NCBI GenBank assembly: GCA_001584585.1
Contig: LSYV01000003.1
Span: 2,928,059-2,992,058 of the forward strand
Source: Gonium pectorale
Lineage: Eukaryota; Chlorophyta; Chlorophyceae; Chlamydomonadales; Volvocaceae
Direction: 5' to 3'
Length of the DNA stretch: 64,000 bases
Shown here: piece by piece, positions 42,555 to 54,500 of the stretch
Layout: each line of letters opens with the position of its first letter
Position numbering within the stretch: position 1 is the stretch's first letter
Made by a program: the position numbers and the translations under genes
The notes under the pieces: generated by a model
Seen by the model: the letters and a program-made list of their open reading frames with translations, nothing else
Told to the model about the DNA's origin: nothing
Database searches by the model: none

Positions 42555-45500
42555 TCATGCGTCAATCACCGCAACTGCCTCAAACGCCTCTGCTTGAGCC
42601 TCCTCTTGGCCCCCCTCCTCCTCCTCGTCCCCGTCCTCCTCCGCCTCAACGTCAGCCTCCGCACCGCTCTCCTCGCCCATCACCACCACCGCGCCGCTGC
42701 CGCCGTCCTCGCTCGCCGCATCGTACTCTTGCGTGGCGTGCTCCGCTTCGCCATCGCATTCCGCCGCCTCCGGCACGTCCGCCGCCTTCCCCGGCGGCGG
42801 CGCTCCAGCGACCTCCTCCGCCGCCACCCGCGCCGCCGCCGTAGCCTCCAGCCGGTCCGCCTCCGCCGTGACCATCAGGATGCCGTCGCACCATGCGCTC
42901 ACTCGCTCCCGCAGCGCGCGCCTGGAGCGCAGCGCCTCTGCCGGGGCCCACTCGTCGCCCTCCGCCTCATCCCCCGCCGTCGCTGCCAGCGCCGCCGCAG
43001 CCGCCAGCGTGGTGTAGCCGCCCGTGTGGCCGCCGCCGCTGTCGCCGCCGCCATTCCCATCTCCCTCCCCACCGCGGTCGTCACCACCACCACCGCCACA
43101 GCCACTGCCGCCACTGCTGCCGTCGCCATCGCCCACATCATCGGCGCACACGTCGCCGTCCTCGCCGTCCGCCGCTTCCTGCCCCTGCACCGCGTCCAGG
43201 GTGGCCAGGTCCCGCAGCGTCAGCATCAGCTGCTCGCCGGCCGCCGCCGCCGCCCCCGCCGCCAACACGCTGTTCTTCCGGACTAGCTTCTTCGCCTCAT
43301 CCTGCTGGCGCTGCTGCGCCTCCGCCTCCGCCAGCTCCTGCTGCTCCCGCCGCTCGCGCTCCTTGCGCTCCTGCAGCATCTCAAACCGCTCAGCCAGCCG
43401 CCGCGCCACCGCCGCCTCCACCTCCGCCGTGGACCGAGCGCGCAGGCGCGGCCCCGAGGCCGTCTCCGACACGTCGGTGGTGCCCGTGGCATCGCCCACC
43501 AGCGCCCCCACCAGGGCAACCCCGCCCGAATCGGCCCCCCCGTACACCTGGGTATCGTCGAAGGTCGCCCGGGCGGACCGGAGCGACTTGTCCATCTCCA
43601 TCTCCGGAGTCGTCGGCCCCAGCGGCGTCCACAGGGGTCCCGAGTGGCTGCCGTTCCCGTTCCCGTAAGCGTACCCGGCCAGCGGCGGCAGCGAGCCGCT
43701 GCCAAGTGCGGCCTGCTCCTCGGCCGCCGCGGCCGCCGCAGCGGCGGCGGCAGCGGCGGCAGCCTCCGCCTCAAGCTTCTCGCGGCGGCGCACCTCCGCC
43801 CAGCGCGCCAGCTCGGGCCGCAGCAGCTCCACGACGGAGCGGTACTGGCCCACGCGGCCCAGCGCCAGCGGGGCGTGCAGGCGGTTGTCGGTTGCGTACT
43901 GCAGCGGCGTCCAGCCGTTCTGGCGGGAGCGCGGGAGAGGGCGTGGGGGAGCCGCGGCGGGACGCAAGGTCGGGGCGGCGTGGAGCGCGGCAGTCAGGCC
44001 GGGTCACAGACCGTCAGTCGGCAATCAGGGTATATCAGAAATGCCAAGCCAGAAGAGCTTGCTAGGCCGCGATACCGCGGCTGCGCCGAAAGCCCGCCGC
44101 AACCCCCTCAGTTGGCGCGCTGCCGGCGGGCTCACCTGCCCGGGCCGGTCGGGCTGGGCTCCCGCCTGCAGCAGCACCGCCACCACGTCCGCCAGGCCCG
44201 CCGCAGCCGCCATGTGAAGCGGTCGGTCACCGTCCTAAACGAAGCGGGAGGAGGAAGTGAGGTGAGACGGGGGATATGTGGAGGAGATGGTGAAGAAGGT
44301 GGTGGGGGAGGTGGTGAGAGGAGGGCTGGCACCCAGCTGCAGCTTGGGGACCTGGCGCGGCAGCAGGGGGCCTGCCATGCTGCGTACGTCCGGGAGGCTT
44401 TGGGGCTGCCGCCCGGGGCGGTGGCCCCGCCCGCTGACCTCATTGGGGCCGGGGTCGGGGAGGGGGCGGTGGAGGGGGCCAGGCGGGGCCCCACGCAGCG
44501 ACGCTCGAGATCAAGCAGCTGCTTGCTGCCAGACAGCAACGCCGGCCGCCTGCTCAACCTCCAGAACTGTAAGCCGCTCGCCGCCCGCTCCACAACTGCA
44601 GTGCCCCGCCACCCTCCACCCCTTTGACCACCCGCAAGTCCGCTCCACTCGGCCTCTCCTCCCTCTCCTGCCCTCCCCTCCCCTCTCCGCCTGTGTGCCC
44701 CCGCCGCCCACATGCTCCAGCCACCTCTGCTGCCCCATGGCCCCCCTGCGCCCCGGATAAATGCTGCTGGCACGCAGCCCGTCGATATCCACACCCTTCT
44801 CCTCACCCCCCCGCCCCGCTCCCCACCGCGCCGCCACCCACCCAGTTCACCGCCTCCACGTCGGCTCCCGCCTCCACCAGCTGCTGCGCGATGTCCGCGT
44901 GGCCCATGGCGGCCGCAAAGTGGAGCGCCGTGTCGTCTCCCTGGGCGGCACCCCACGGGGCAGGGGGGGAGTGAAGGGAAAGGGGAATGAAAAACGACGA
45001 GCTGGGCGCCAGCAGTGTATGTCCCGTCCGGCACGGGGTGTGTGTGATGCCCGCACACACACGCACTTTGGAGGCGAGGACGTCGAAGGTTGCGGAGGTT
45101 TCGTGAACCTTACTGACGAGGTACTCTCCATGGGCGCCGTCAGGACCTGAGTCGGCCGACGTGCGGTGGAGTACGAGACACGCCGGCGCGGTGAGGGCTG
45201 GCGGGGGCGCGGAGGGGGATATGGTAACGCGCCGCGGACGCACCCCGTTGCAGCGCGCCACGTCTGCCCCGCCCTCCAGCAGGGCGGCCACCACCTGGGC
45301 GGAGCCCGTGCGGCACGCCACGTGCAGCGGGCAGTCACCGTCCTGCGGACCAGCCGCAAGCGGGGCGGTGTGTGTGTTATGTATGCATGATGGAGGGCGG
45401 AAAAAAGGTCAACCATAAGATTTAGCTAGCACCGGCATCCTGGTGTGGTGTGTGTGTTCTATGTGATCTAGAAGATCTATGCATGACAGTGTGAGACAGT

Positions 45501-48500
45501 CAGGTGTGGGGTGTGTGTGTGTCCACACAGCATGCGGCGTGAGGATGCAGCGGTGCCGGGTGCGCAAGCACGTGAACGGAAGAACGGAAGCCACCATGAG
45601 CAGCAGCGCGCGAGGGAGCTGGCTCCGGCAAACCGCGACAGCGCCAGCTGTGCTGCCAGACCTCCCCAGGGCCTTCAGCCATGCCGCAGCAGCACCTGTC
45701 GCCCCGCGCGCTGCCCTAACCCCGCTTGCGGGCCAAACCAAACTCCGCTGCCCGGCAGTCCTCACCCCGTTGGTTGCCTCCACGTCCACCGCCGCCGCCA
45801 GCAGCTCCGCCACCACCTCCGTGTGGCCCAGCTGACACGCCAGGTGCAGCGGCGCGTCCGCGTCCTGCAGCAGCAGCGGGTGTCCGAGCGTCGGATCCAC
45901 ACCAGTCGCCCGTCCGTGCCTCCATCCGTCCGTGCCTCCATCCGTCCGTGCCTCCATCCGTCCGTGCCTCCATCCGTCCGTGCCTCCATCCGTCCGTGCA
46001 TCAAGCGCGGTGAGCGCAGGGTGCATCCAGTCGCGACCTTGGGCGCTGCGTTGCGGGGTGCCTATGTGCTGTGTGGCCGCTAGACAGGTTGAGCTCCACG
46101 CAACGGAACGACACTCCTGTGCGCGGCAAGAAACACGACCCGCGCCGCCGCACGCACCCACCCAGTTCAGGGCCGCCGGGTCCGCTCCGAAATCCAGCAG
46201 CGCCCGGACCGCCAGGGCGGAGCCGCTGCGGCAGGCCACGTGGAGCAGCGAGTCTCCGTACTGCAGGGCCGGGGCAATGCATCCATGGCGGGCGGGAGCG
46301 AACGCGGGTCATTGTGACATACACTGGCAGTACCGTACTCGGTATGCAACTCAGCACCCGCACGGGGTGGCCCGTGCACCCGTGCCAAAAGAGTTCGGGC
46401 AGCGCACCTTGCCCGGTAAGGTTACTGCACCGGACCTTGGCCTTACCGGGCAAGGTGCGNNNNNNNNNNNNNNNNNNNNAGTGGTACGGCGGTGGTGGGC
46501 GGGCGAGGGGGGGCGAGGGGGGGTTGGGGGGCGAGGGGCCGAGCCAACANCAAGACGTGTTTCGTGGGTTGACAGAACCGGGGACAGAAGCGCGTGATGA
46601 GAGAGGAGCGACACCAAGCCAGGTTACGCTTGCTATAGCCTCTTTCGCCCAGACATGCCCAGACTCATGCGCACCCCACGGCGGTCCCGCCTCACCCCGC
46701 CTGTTCGGATCCCATGCGTTGCGCCCCGCCCCCGGCCACACCTCGTCCACGGCTGACAGGTCAGCCCCCGCGGCCACCAGCTCGCGAGCCGCCTCCACAC
46801 GGCCGCAGGCGCACGCCACGTGCAGCGGCGTGCAGCCGTCCTGCGTGTGTGTGGAGGGGGGGGGCACGGCCGCGCGACCGACGTCGCACGCGAACAACGG
46901 CAAGGGTCACGCGTGTCGACCGAGCGTGACAGTTCCTAACAGCCTGCAGTTGCATGCGATACACTGGTCCCCCTGGTCTGTGGTTTTTGCGGCTGCAGTA
47001 TCTCGCCCCGTGCACGGCGTGCGTTCACTGGGCCCTGAGTACCCAGAGAGGAACACAACAAGGAGCGGCGCTGCGCTTGGGTTTCTGTCCCGTTGCCGTG
47101 GGCGCGCTAATGCCCTTCTTTCTGCATCCTTACAACCACAGCCGAGCCCCAATTGCCCACCTTGCGCGCGGCGTGCACGTCGGCGCCCGCGCTGAGCAGC
47201 AGGGCCACCGCCCGGGCGGCCGCAGCCCCGTCCTGCTCCTCCGCCTCTATGCACTCGTCCACCTGCACCGCCGAGTGCAGCGGAGTGGAGCCGTCCTGCG
47301 GAGGAGGCGCGGCATCGCGGGCGATGTGTGTTACGGGCGGGCGGTGTGTGCTGAAATGGAACGACGCATATGATGGGCGTAAGCACGAAAGTGATGGTGT
47401 TGTTGTAGGACCCAGCTCCAGAGGTAGTCGAAGGGGTGATGTCCCTGCATGTTGGTTCGGCGGCGACCACCACCGTAGGCGGCTGTGTGTGTGGTGGGGG
47501 GGGGGGCAGTGGGTCAATGGGTCATTACGGCGGACTACTGGGCGCTGGAGCGGAGGCACTGCCCGGGCCGCAAGACGAAGCGGAGGACGGCATCGCCGGC
47601 CTCTCTCCCAAGGGTCCCTACCCCCTCTGGGGCGATCGACGGGTCTCGGAGCCGCTGGCACGTCGTCACGCCTACTTCCACCCGAGCCCGTCCGCCCACA
47701 ACGACTGAGCCCGCCAGCACCACAACATGCGCATGACACGGCACGGCACGCCTGAAAAGTGCATCAGGCGAGGGCACCAAGCTCTGTGGCCCCTCCACCT
47801 TTGGGTCCACGCTGATGACGATCGGGCGCGCGCGCCATCAGCGGTCAACAGCCAAGGCAACACTTGGCCACGACACGGCCGCGCGAAGCAGGGCACGACG
47901 CCCGACCCCGACCGGCCAAGCTGCGCGAGAGCCACAGCCCCCCGACCTACCCCCATCCGGACGTCCGGGTCCGCCGCGCCCGCCTCCAGCAGCAGCTCCA
48001 CCACCGCCACGCGAACGGCGTGGCAGGCCGCGTGTAGCGCCGTGGCGCCCGTCTGCGGGCCGGCGCGGTCCGCGGGGTGCTGGGTACGTTGGGCTCGCAG
48101 GGCTAGCCTCCGCGCCTCGCTCCAGAATGTGTCCCGAGAGGGCGTGGACACGAGGGCGGAAAAGAGCGCCGACAGCACACCCACCCACCCTCGGCCCCAG
48201 CGCAAGGCAGGTACGCACAACAGGGCAACCAGAAGGGTGAGGAGCGGCGGCGCGCCTCGGTGCGTCTCGGGGAAGCCGAGGGTGGGGGTTGGGCGCCCTG
48301 GCAGAAGCACGCCGCGCTGCCCGTTTCCCGCAGCAGCAGCAACGTGGGCCCTGTGCGCACCCTGCGCCCAAGTGCAGCGCGGGGCACCCCGTGCCGTACC
48401 TTGTCTCGGGCGCTACCGCTCGCGCCCGCCGCCAGCAGCTGCCGGACCACCTCGACATGCCCCGCACTGCAGGCGACGTGCAGCGGCGTGCGACCGCCCT

Positions 48501-51500
48501 GCGACCGGGAGGGGGGGCCGAGGCGGTGGCCATGAGCGGTGCGGTTGCGTGGGGCTCCCCACACACACGCCAGATATGGGGCAGGTGAAGGCCGGGACGT
48601 GCGCATCAGCTACTCATCATCAGGACACAAAGCGCCGGCGCTGGTCGAGTGGGGCCTGGGCCCAAGCCCACGGGGTGAGTTATCCAGCCCCTGGCCAGAC
48701 TCCGCCCGGGCGCACCTGGTCCCTCGCCTGCCAGTCCAGGGAGGCCGCTGTCTCGCCCAGCATGGCGAGCCGCACCGCCTCCAGCCTGCGACCGGCAGTG
48801 TCGGGGGCGTCACGCAGCCGCGCGCATGGGGTCAGAAGCGATTGTGCGTACGGCCGATAGCGGAGCTGTGCACTGTGCACGGCGCGGCGCTCACTCGGCT
48901 TAGCAGCTGATGGACGAGCGTGCGCGCGGGTGGCCGGGCAACGCCGGCACTGGTAGGCCGGACAGTGCGCGTCAGCGGGTGGCGTCGCGGCGTCGCTTAC
49001 CTGCCCTCGGCACAGGCCCTGTGCAGCAGCAGGCGAGCCTGGCCCTGCGCACGGGGTGGGACAAGTTCTCATGACTTGGGGTTGGCATGGGTTGGTGGAC
49101 GCTGCGCCCGCCGCCTGGCAGCGCCCTCAAAGCAGCGTGCTGGATCCGGCAGCAGATGCAGCCACTGCCAGATCACGCATCACCAACAAGCCCCGCGGCA
49201 TGCCCCTAGTGCCTCCGCCGACTCCTCCGCCAGAGTTGGTCCCCCGGGACCGTCACATGCATCGGCGGGTGGCTCCCTGATGAAGGTGCGTGCGCCACGC
49301 GGCCAACGCAGCCAACGGGGCCAAGGGTGCCGGCGTCGGCCCGTCGCCGCGCGGCCCGGACCCACCTGCCCCTCCAGCAGGCCGCCCGCCTGCATTGCGT
49401 CGGCGTCCGCCCGGGAGGCCGCCATTCTCGCGTCCAGGAGAGCCTGCGCCGCGACAAGGCATATTGGGGGGCCAGCGCGCCCGGCAGCGGCAAACACCTG
49501 AATCCTCACCCGAATCCCGGCAATCATAACGCAGCCGGTACAGGTCACTGCCCACAGGAATGCTGTTATGAAAGCACGGTCTCGACGGACCGGCCAACCG
49601 TCAACCCGGCCGCGCCCCGCGCTGCCATCACTGCTCACCTGCTGGTGCTTAGCGACCAGGCGCGTTGCACGCCCTGCGGCCCTGAGGGCGGCCTTACGCC
49701 GCGCAGCTGCCTCCGCCGAGTTGCCCTCCGCCTCCGCTTCCTCTATCAGCCCCATCGTGGCCCCGCCGGCGGCCGCCAGCAGCGCCACGAAGCGCGCCAG
49801 CGCCAGCGGGCAGGGGGGCAAGAGTGCAGCCACACTGTCGGCACCGCCCCATTGCAGCTGCTGCTCCTGCGGCAGGTTGGGCTCCACAGCCGTACAGCAT
49901 GCATCCAGCATGTACGTCACTGCCGTCAGCCGCTGCGCGGTCACGGACATAGTGAGGGCCGGGGCGCTGGGGCCGCCGCCGCCAGCGACTCCGGCGGTGG
50001 CGAGGGCGCGCGCACTGTTGCCCGTCTTGCCGCCGCCACCCGTCGCGCCGTCGGTCTGGAGCGCCGCCGCCAGGGCCGTAGTGGCAAGGCGTAGCAGCCT
50101 GTGGCGACGCAGCAGCGCCCGAGAGCGCAGCATAGGCTGCTGGTCCGGCTGCCGCTCCTGCACCTGCTCCTGCACCTCTCGCTCCTGCTGTTGCTGCTGT
50201 TCCTCGCCACTGGCGCCAGCGCCGGGCTCGCCCCCTCCGTCGCTGGGGGCTGCGCCGACGCCGACGTCTGACAGCGCCCGCATAACCTGGCAAGCGAGCT
50301 GCTGCAGCTCGCGGCTGACGCCAGGGCTCCAGCCCTGGTCGCTGTCAGCTGCGCCGCTGAGGTTCCTCCCGGAGCCGCCGCTGCCGGTCCTGCCCGTGCC
50401 CAGGCCGCTGCTGGCGCTGCGGCTGCTGGCGCCGCTGCTGCCGTCCGGCGAGCTGGCCCTGAGGGGCCCGGCCCCGGCCCCTGCGGCAGTGCCCTCCTCG
50501 GTGACGGCGGCCAGCAACGCCGCCAGCACATCCATCAGGCAGTCCAAGCTGCACGGGTTTGGAGGTAAGGAGGGCAAGTCTGACGGCGGCAAGGACTGCA
50601 GCGCGCAAGGTGGTGGGTGGCGCGCTTCATGCGCTGAAATACGAAGACGCTGTCCCTAGTTTACGCATATAAACAGCAGAGATCGCAGGGAAGGATGCTC
50701 GTGCAATTGCGCGCGACAGCAACACAGCAGAGGCGCTTTCGGCTCAAGCGCCTCGCTGCAGTCATGTGCGAACCTCGTGGCGGGAACAGAGAGAACCGGC
50801 AGCTCATCATGGGCTCATGTTCCGTGCGTGGCCTCCCGCAAGCGTCGCCTTGCGGTACGCAGCCCGCCGCAAATGCTGCAGCGGATGCACCACCCCTGCA
50901 GCGCCCCTCCCGCAGCTGGCTGACGCGTACCGCGATGGCAAGGGCCCTGTTGTCCTCGTCGCCCCCCAGGAGTCCCATGAACGAAACCCGGCCGCGGTTC
51001 AGGCATCCCAGTCGCCTCTACCCCCCTCACCCTTAAGCAGCCCGGGCCGCTCACCTCTGCTCATCCAGCACTGCCGCCGGTGCGGCCAGGTCCGGCCGAC
51101 CCAGGCAGCGCGACACGGCCGCCAGCAGCGCCAGCTGGCAGGAGCGCGACCGGGCGACCCGCTGCCCGCCCGCCTCCGCGCCGGCGCCGAGAGCTGCCTT
51201 CCCGCCCGGCGCAGCCACAGCCCCCGCCTTGGCAGCAAGGCTGACCAGGCGGGAGACGAGCTGCCGAAGCCCTGTCGCCGACGTGAGCAGGCGGGCGGGC
51301 GGCAGCTCTGGCGGTGCTAGGGACGCCGGTGCAGTCCCAGGCCCGTCGCTTTGGGGCGGCGCCTTGACCTGCGTCAGGAGCGACGACATCAGCCTCGCGG
51401 CCGCCTCTACCAGCGGAGCTGGCAGAGGCAGAGCAGCTGTCTGGGCCGCCGCCGGCGCCGCCGCCGACAACCTCCTCGCTGATACCTCCTTCCTCGGCCC

Positions 51501-54500
51501 CGGACCGGGCTCTGGCATGTGGATGACGGCCAGGGCGAAGCGGCAGGCCGTCTCTCCAAGGGCGGCGCCCGCGCTGGCGGTGTCCTCGCCGCTCCCTGCC
51601 AGGGCCGGCCGGGGGCTCCCCAGCATGGCGGCCGCAGCCTCGGGCAGATGCTCTACCAGCTCCACGCACACCTTGGGGGTGTCGCAACACAGGGTGAATG
51701 GGAATGGGGAATGGGTCGCAACGTTCCCAGGGTGTATTAGGGTGACGCTGGGCCCTGTCCCCCCGACTGTCCCACTGTGCCGGTCACTGCATCACCCCGA
51801 GCCCCGAACGCTGCCCGTGCACGTGTCGGCAATCGCAGCTTGGCGCCACGCACGCCTGAAACCGTGACCCCCTCTCATCGCCGCACGAGAGTGCCGCGCC
51901 GCGCGGCCCCCGACCTCCCACCGCCTGCGGCACGATCGTCCCGGCGCCACGCCCACCTCAAGTATCATCGCACACGCCTCGGCCGTCATGCGCGGCCAGC
52001 CGGCCTCCATGCAGGCGTCGGCCGCGCGCAGCACGCCCCGCCACATCGCCTGCTGCTGCCGGCGCCGCCGCTCCTGCTGCAGCTGCAGATCCTGGGGCGG
52101 AGGCAAGGGGAGCAACGACTGGCCGCGGTTCGCGCCGGGCCCATGCCCGCCGGCGCCGGTGGATTGCCCCGGCCCCGGCGCTGCGGTATCGAGGCAGCAG
52201 CTGTCCAGGAAGGCCGTCAGCAGCTTGCTGCGCCGCCCGGCGGCGTCGCTGGCGGCCGCGTCAGCGGTGGACAGCAGGGCCAGCAGCTGCAGGGCCTCGG
52301 CGGCGCCATCCTCTGGCCGCAGCTCTAGCAGCGGGAGCAGCACCGCGCCGTCCATGGCGTACCGGATGGTGGCGGTGGTGGCGGCGGCTCCGCCGCCGGG
52401 GGCAGCGGCGCCGCTGCTTGGGGCCTGCTGGTTCATCTGGCCCGAGAGCGCCGCGAGCGTCGACAGGGACGCCAGCAGAGCACGCAGCGCCAGCCGCCCG
52501 GTGGTGACCGTTTGTGCCGGTAGGCGGACCGGGTATGGCGCCAGGGCGAGCACCGCCGCGCCGCCGGCGCTGCCGCCAGTCGTCACCGGCGGGGCCACTG
52601 CGACCGCCGTGGAGACAGCCGCTGACATGTCGCGCACTCGCTGCACCAGCAGCGCCACGCCGCGGACGCGAGCGAGGGTCTTGGCCAGGCGGCCGAGGCC
52701 GCGACCCACGGGTCGGTTGGGCCCGGATGCCGGCAACAGCTTCTCCAGGCACCCCCAGGATACCGTGGGACTGGGAGGCGTCGGGATGTCGCGGGCGGCC
52801 AGAGCCGCTTCCAGCATCCAGCACGCGCCCACAATGTGCATAGCCAGCTCCAGGCCTAGGGTACGGTCGTCAGGGCCGGCTGCGGCGGCTGCAGCAGCGG
52901 CCGAGTCGGGGTTCGCCCGAGCAGCGGCATCGTGCGCGGCGGCTGCTGCTTTGGCGCTGTCAGAGGCTGGGCCACGACCGCTTGTGGCGGCCGCCAGGGG
53001 CGGGAGGCGCTCCAGCACCGCGGCCGTCGCGTCCGCCAGGGCATCCAACGCCTTGTCGCCCAGCCTGCAGGGCGGGAGGCCACCGGTAATGGACAGGAAG
53101 CTTCATATCAGGACCCTATTAATACCCGCACCACGAATAACGGGCTTCACCAATGACAGCAGCCCCAGCAGATAGATCAAGCACAAGCCCCGCACGAAGC
53201 CCATGGATCATGACCCTGCACCCACCCCAAAAGGGCCCGCGGGCCCTCGTCCTGTAGAGCCCGCAGGATGACTGACAGGCACCGCAGCGCGGGCGACAGC
53301 GCGTACGAGGCACCACTGCCAGCTGCTAATGCGTCTGCTGCGGCGTCTGACGACGGTGCTTTGGCGCCCGCATCTGGACCAGGGGCCTCGTGCCCTCTCT
53401 CCGCGGCTTCCAGGGCACGTGACGCTACAGCGCAGACCAGGCCAGGAAGCCAGCGCCACAGCTGCGGGGCAGGGCCTGCTTCGCCGGCCGTGGCGGCGCC
53501 GTCGTCGGGCGGCCCGACGGCGGCAAATCCTGACGCGGCAGCGGCAATATGCGGGACCAGCTCGCTGCAGAAGTCCATGGCCGCCGCAGCCAGCTGGGCT
53601 GCCGACTGCTCAGCCGCTGCCTCCCCGGACCGGCTACCCGGCTGCCCGGCCAGCGCTACCGCGCCGGAGTGTGAGCCAGCTGAGGGACCCCCTAGTGCCT
53701 CCACCGCGCATTGGCACATTGCCGCACCCGGCGACGCGCCGGGCGCCAACAGATCCGCAACGACCGCATCTCGCGCCGCCGCGCTCCGCAGCTGCGCCGC
53801 GCACAGGCGCAGGACCAACGCCTGGCCGGCCGTGGTCAGGCTGGCCCGCCGCTGCTGCTGCCGCCGCCACTGCTTGGCCTCAGCCGTGAGGCCGTACCCC
53901 TCGAACACCTCTAGGTATTGCGGCGCCGCGGGCGGCGGGACCAGGAGCGCGCCAGCGCCGGCCAGCAGGCCCTTCCACGTCGCAGCCGAGGCAGCGCACG
54001 CTGGCAGCAGCGCGGACTGTATGGCCTCAACCACCGGGGCCGTGGATCCGCCCTCCGTGGCGGCGTCGACGTCCGCCTGCGCCAGCCACACAAGGATCTG
54101 CAGAGCCATCGCCTGAGACTCCAGTCCGCAGCCAGTGGTCCCAACAGGCGGCGCCTCCAGCAGCTCCACCAGCAGCCCCACGGCGCCGGCGGCCAGGGCC
54201 TGCCGGGATGCCAGCTGGAAACCGGACGGCGCGGCGTCGGGCACCGGCCCAGGCTCCTCGGGGGCCTCCTCCTCGGCTGCTTCCTCGGCCTCTGCCGCAG
54301 TCGCCCCTGCTGCAGCCTGGTCGCCTTGGAGCGGCTGCTCCGCGGCGAGGTCGTGCTCAGTCGCGTCCGACTGCGGGTACCCGGCGCCGCTGATGGAGGC
54401 GAAGCGGCTGGGTGCCTGGCGGCAGCCGTCCGAGCTGTCGAGGCGGCCGTCGGCATCGCGCAGCTTTGGCAGGGAGGCGGACACGGGCCGCGGCGAGTCC

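Noticed and set aside
42893..44065. 390-codon plus-strand frame opposite the ankyrin C-terminal exon
   Set aside because: Antisense of poly-Ala and Gly/Glu-rich coding sequence; no independent evidence.
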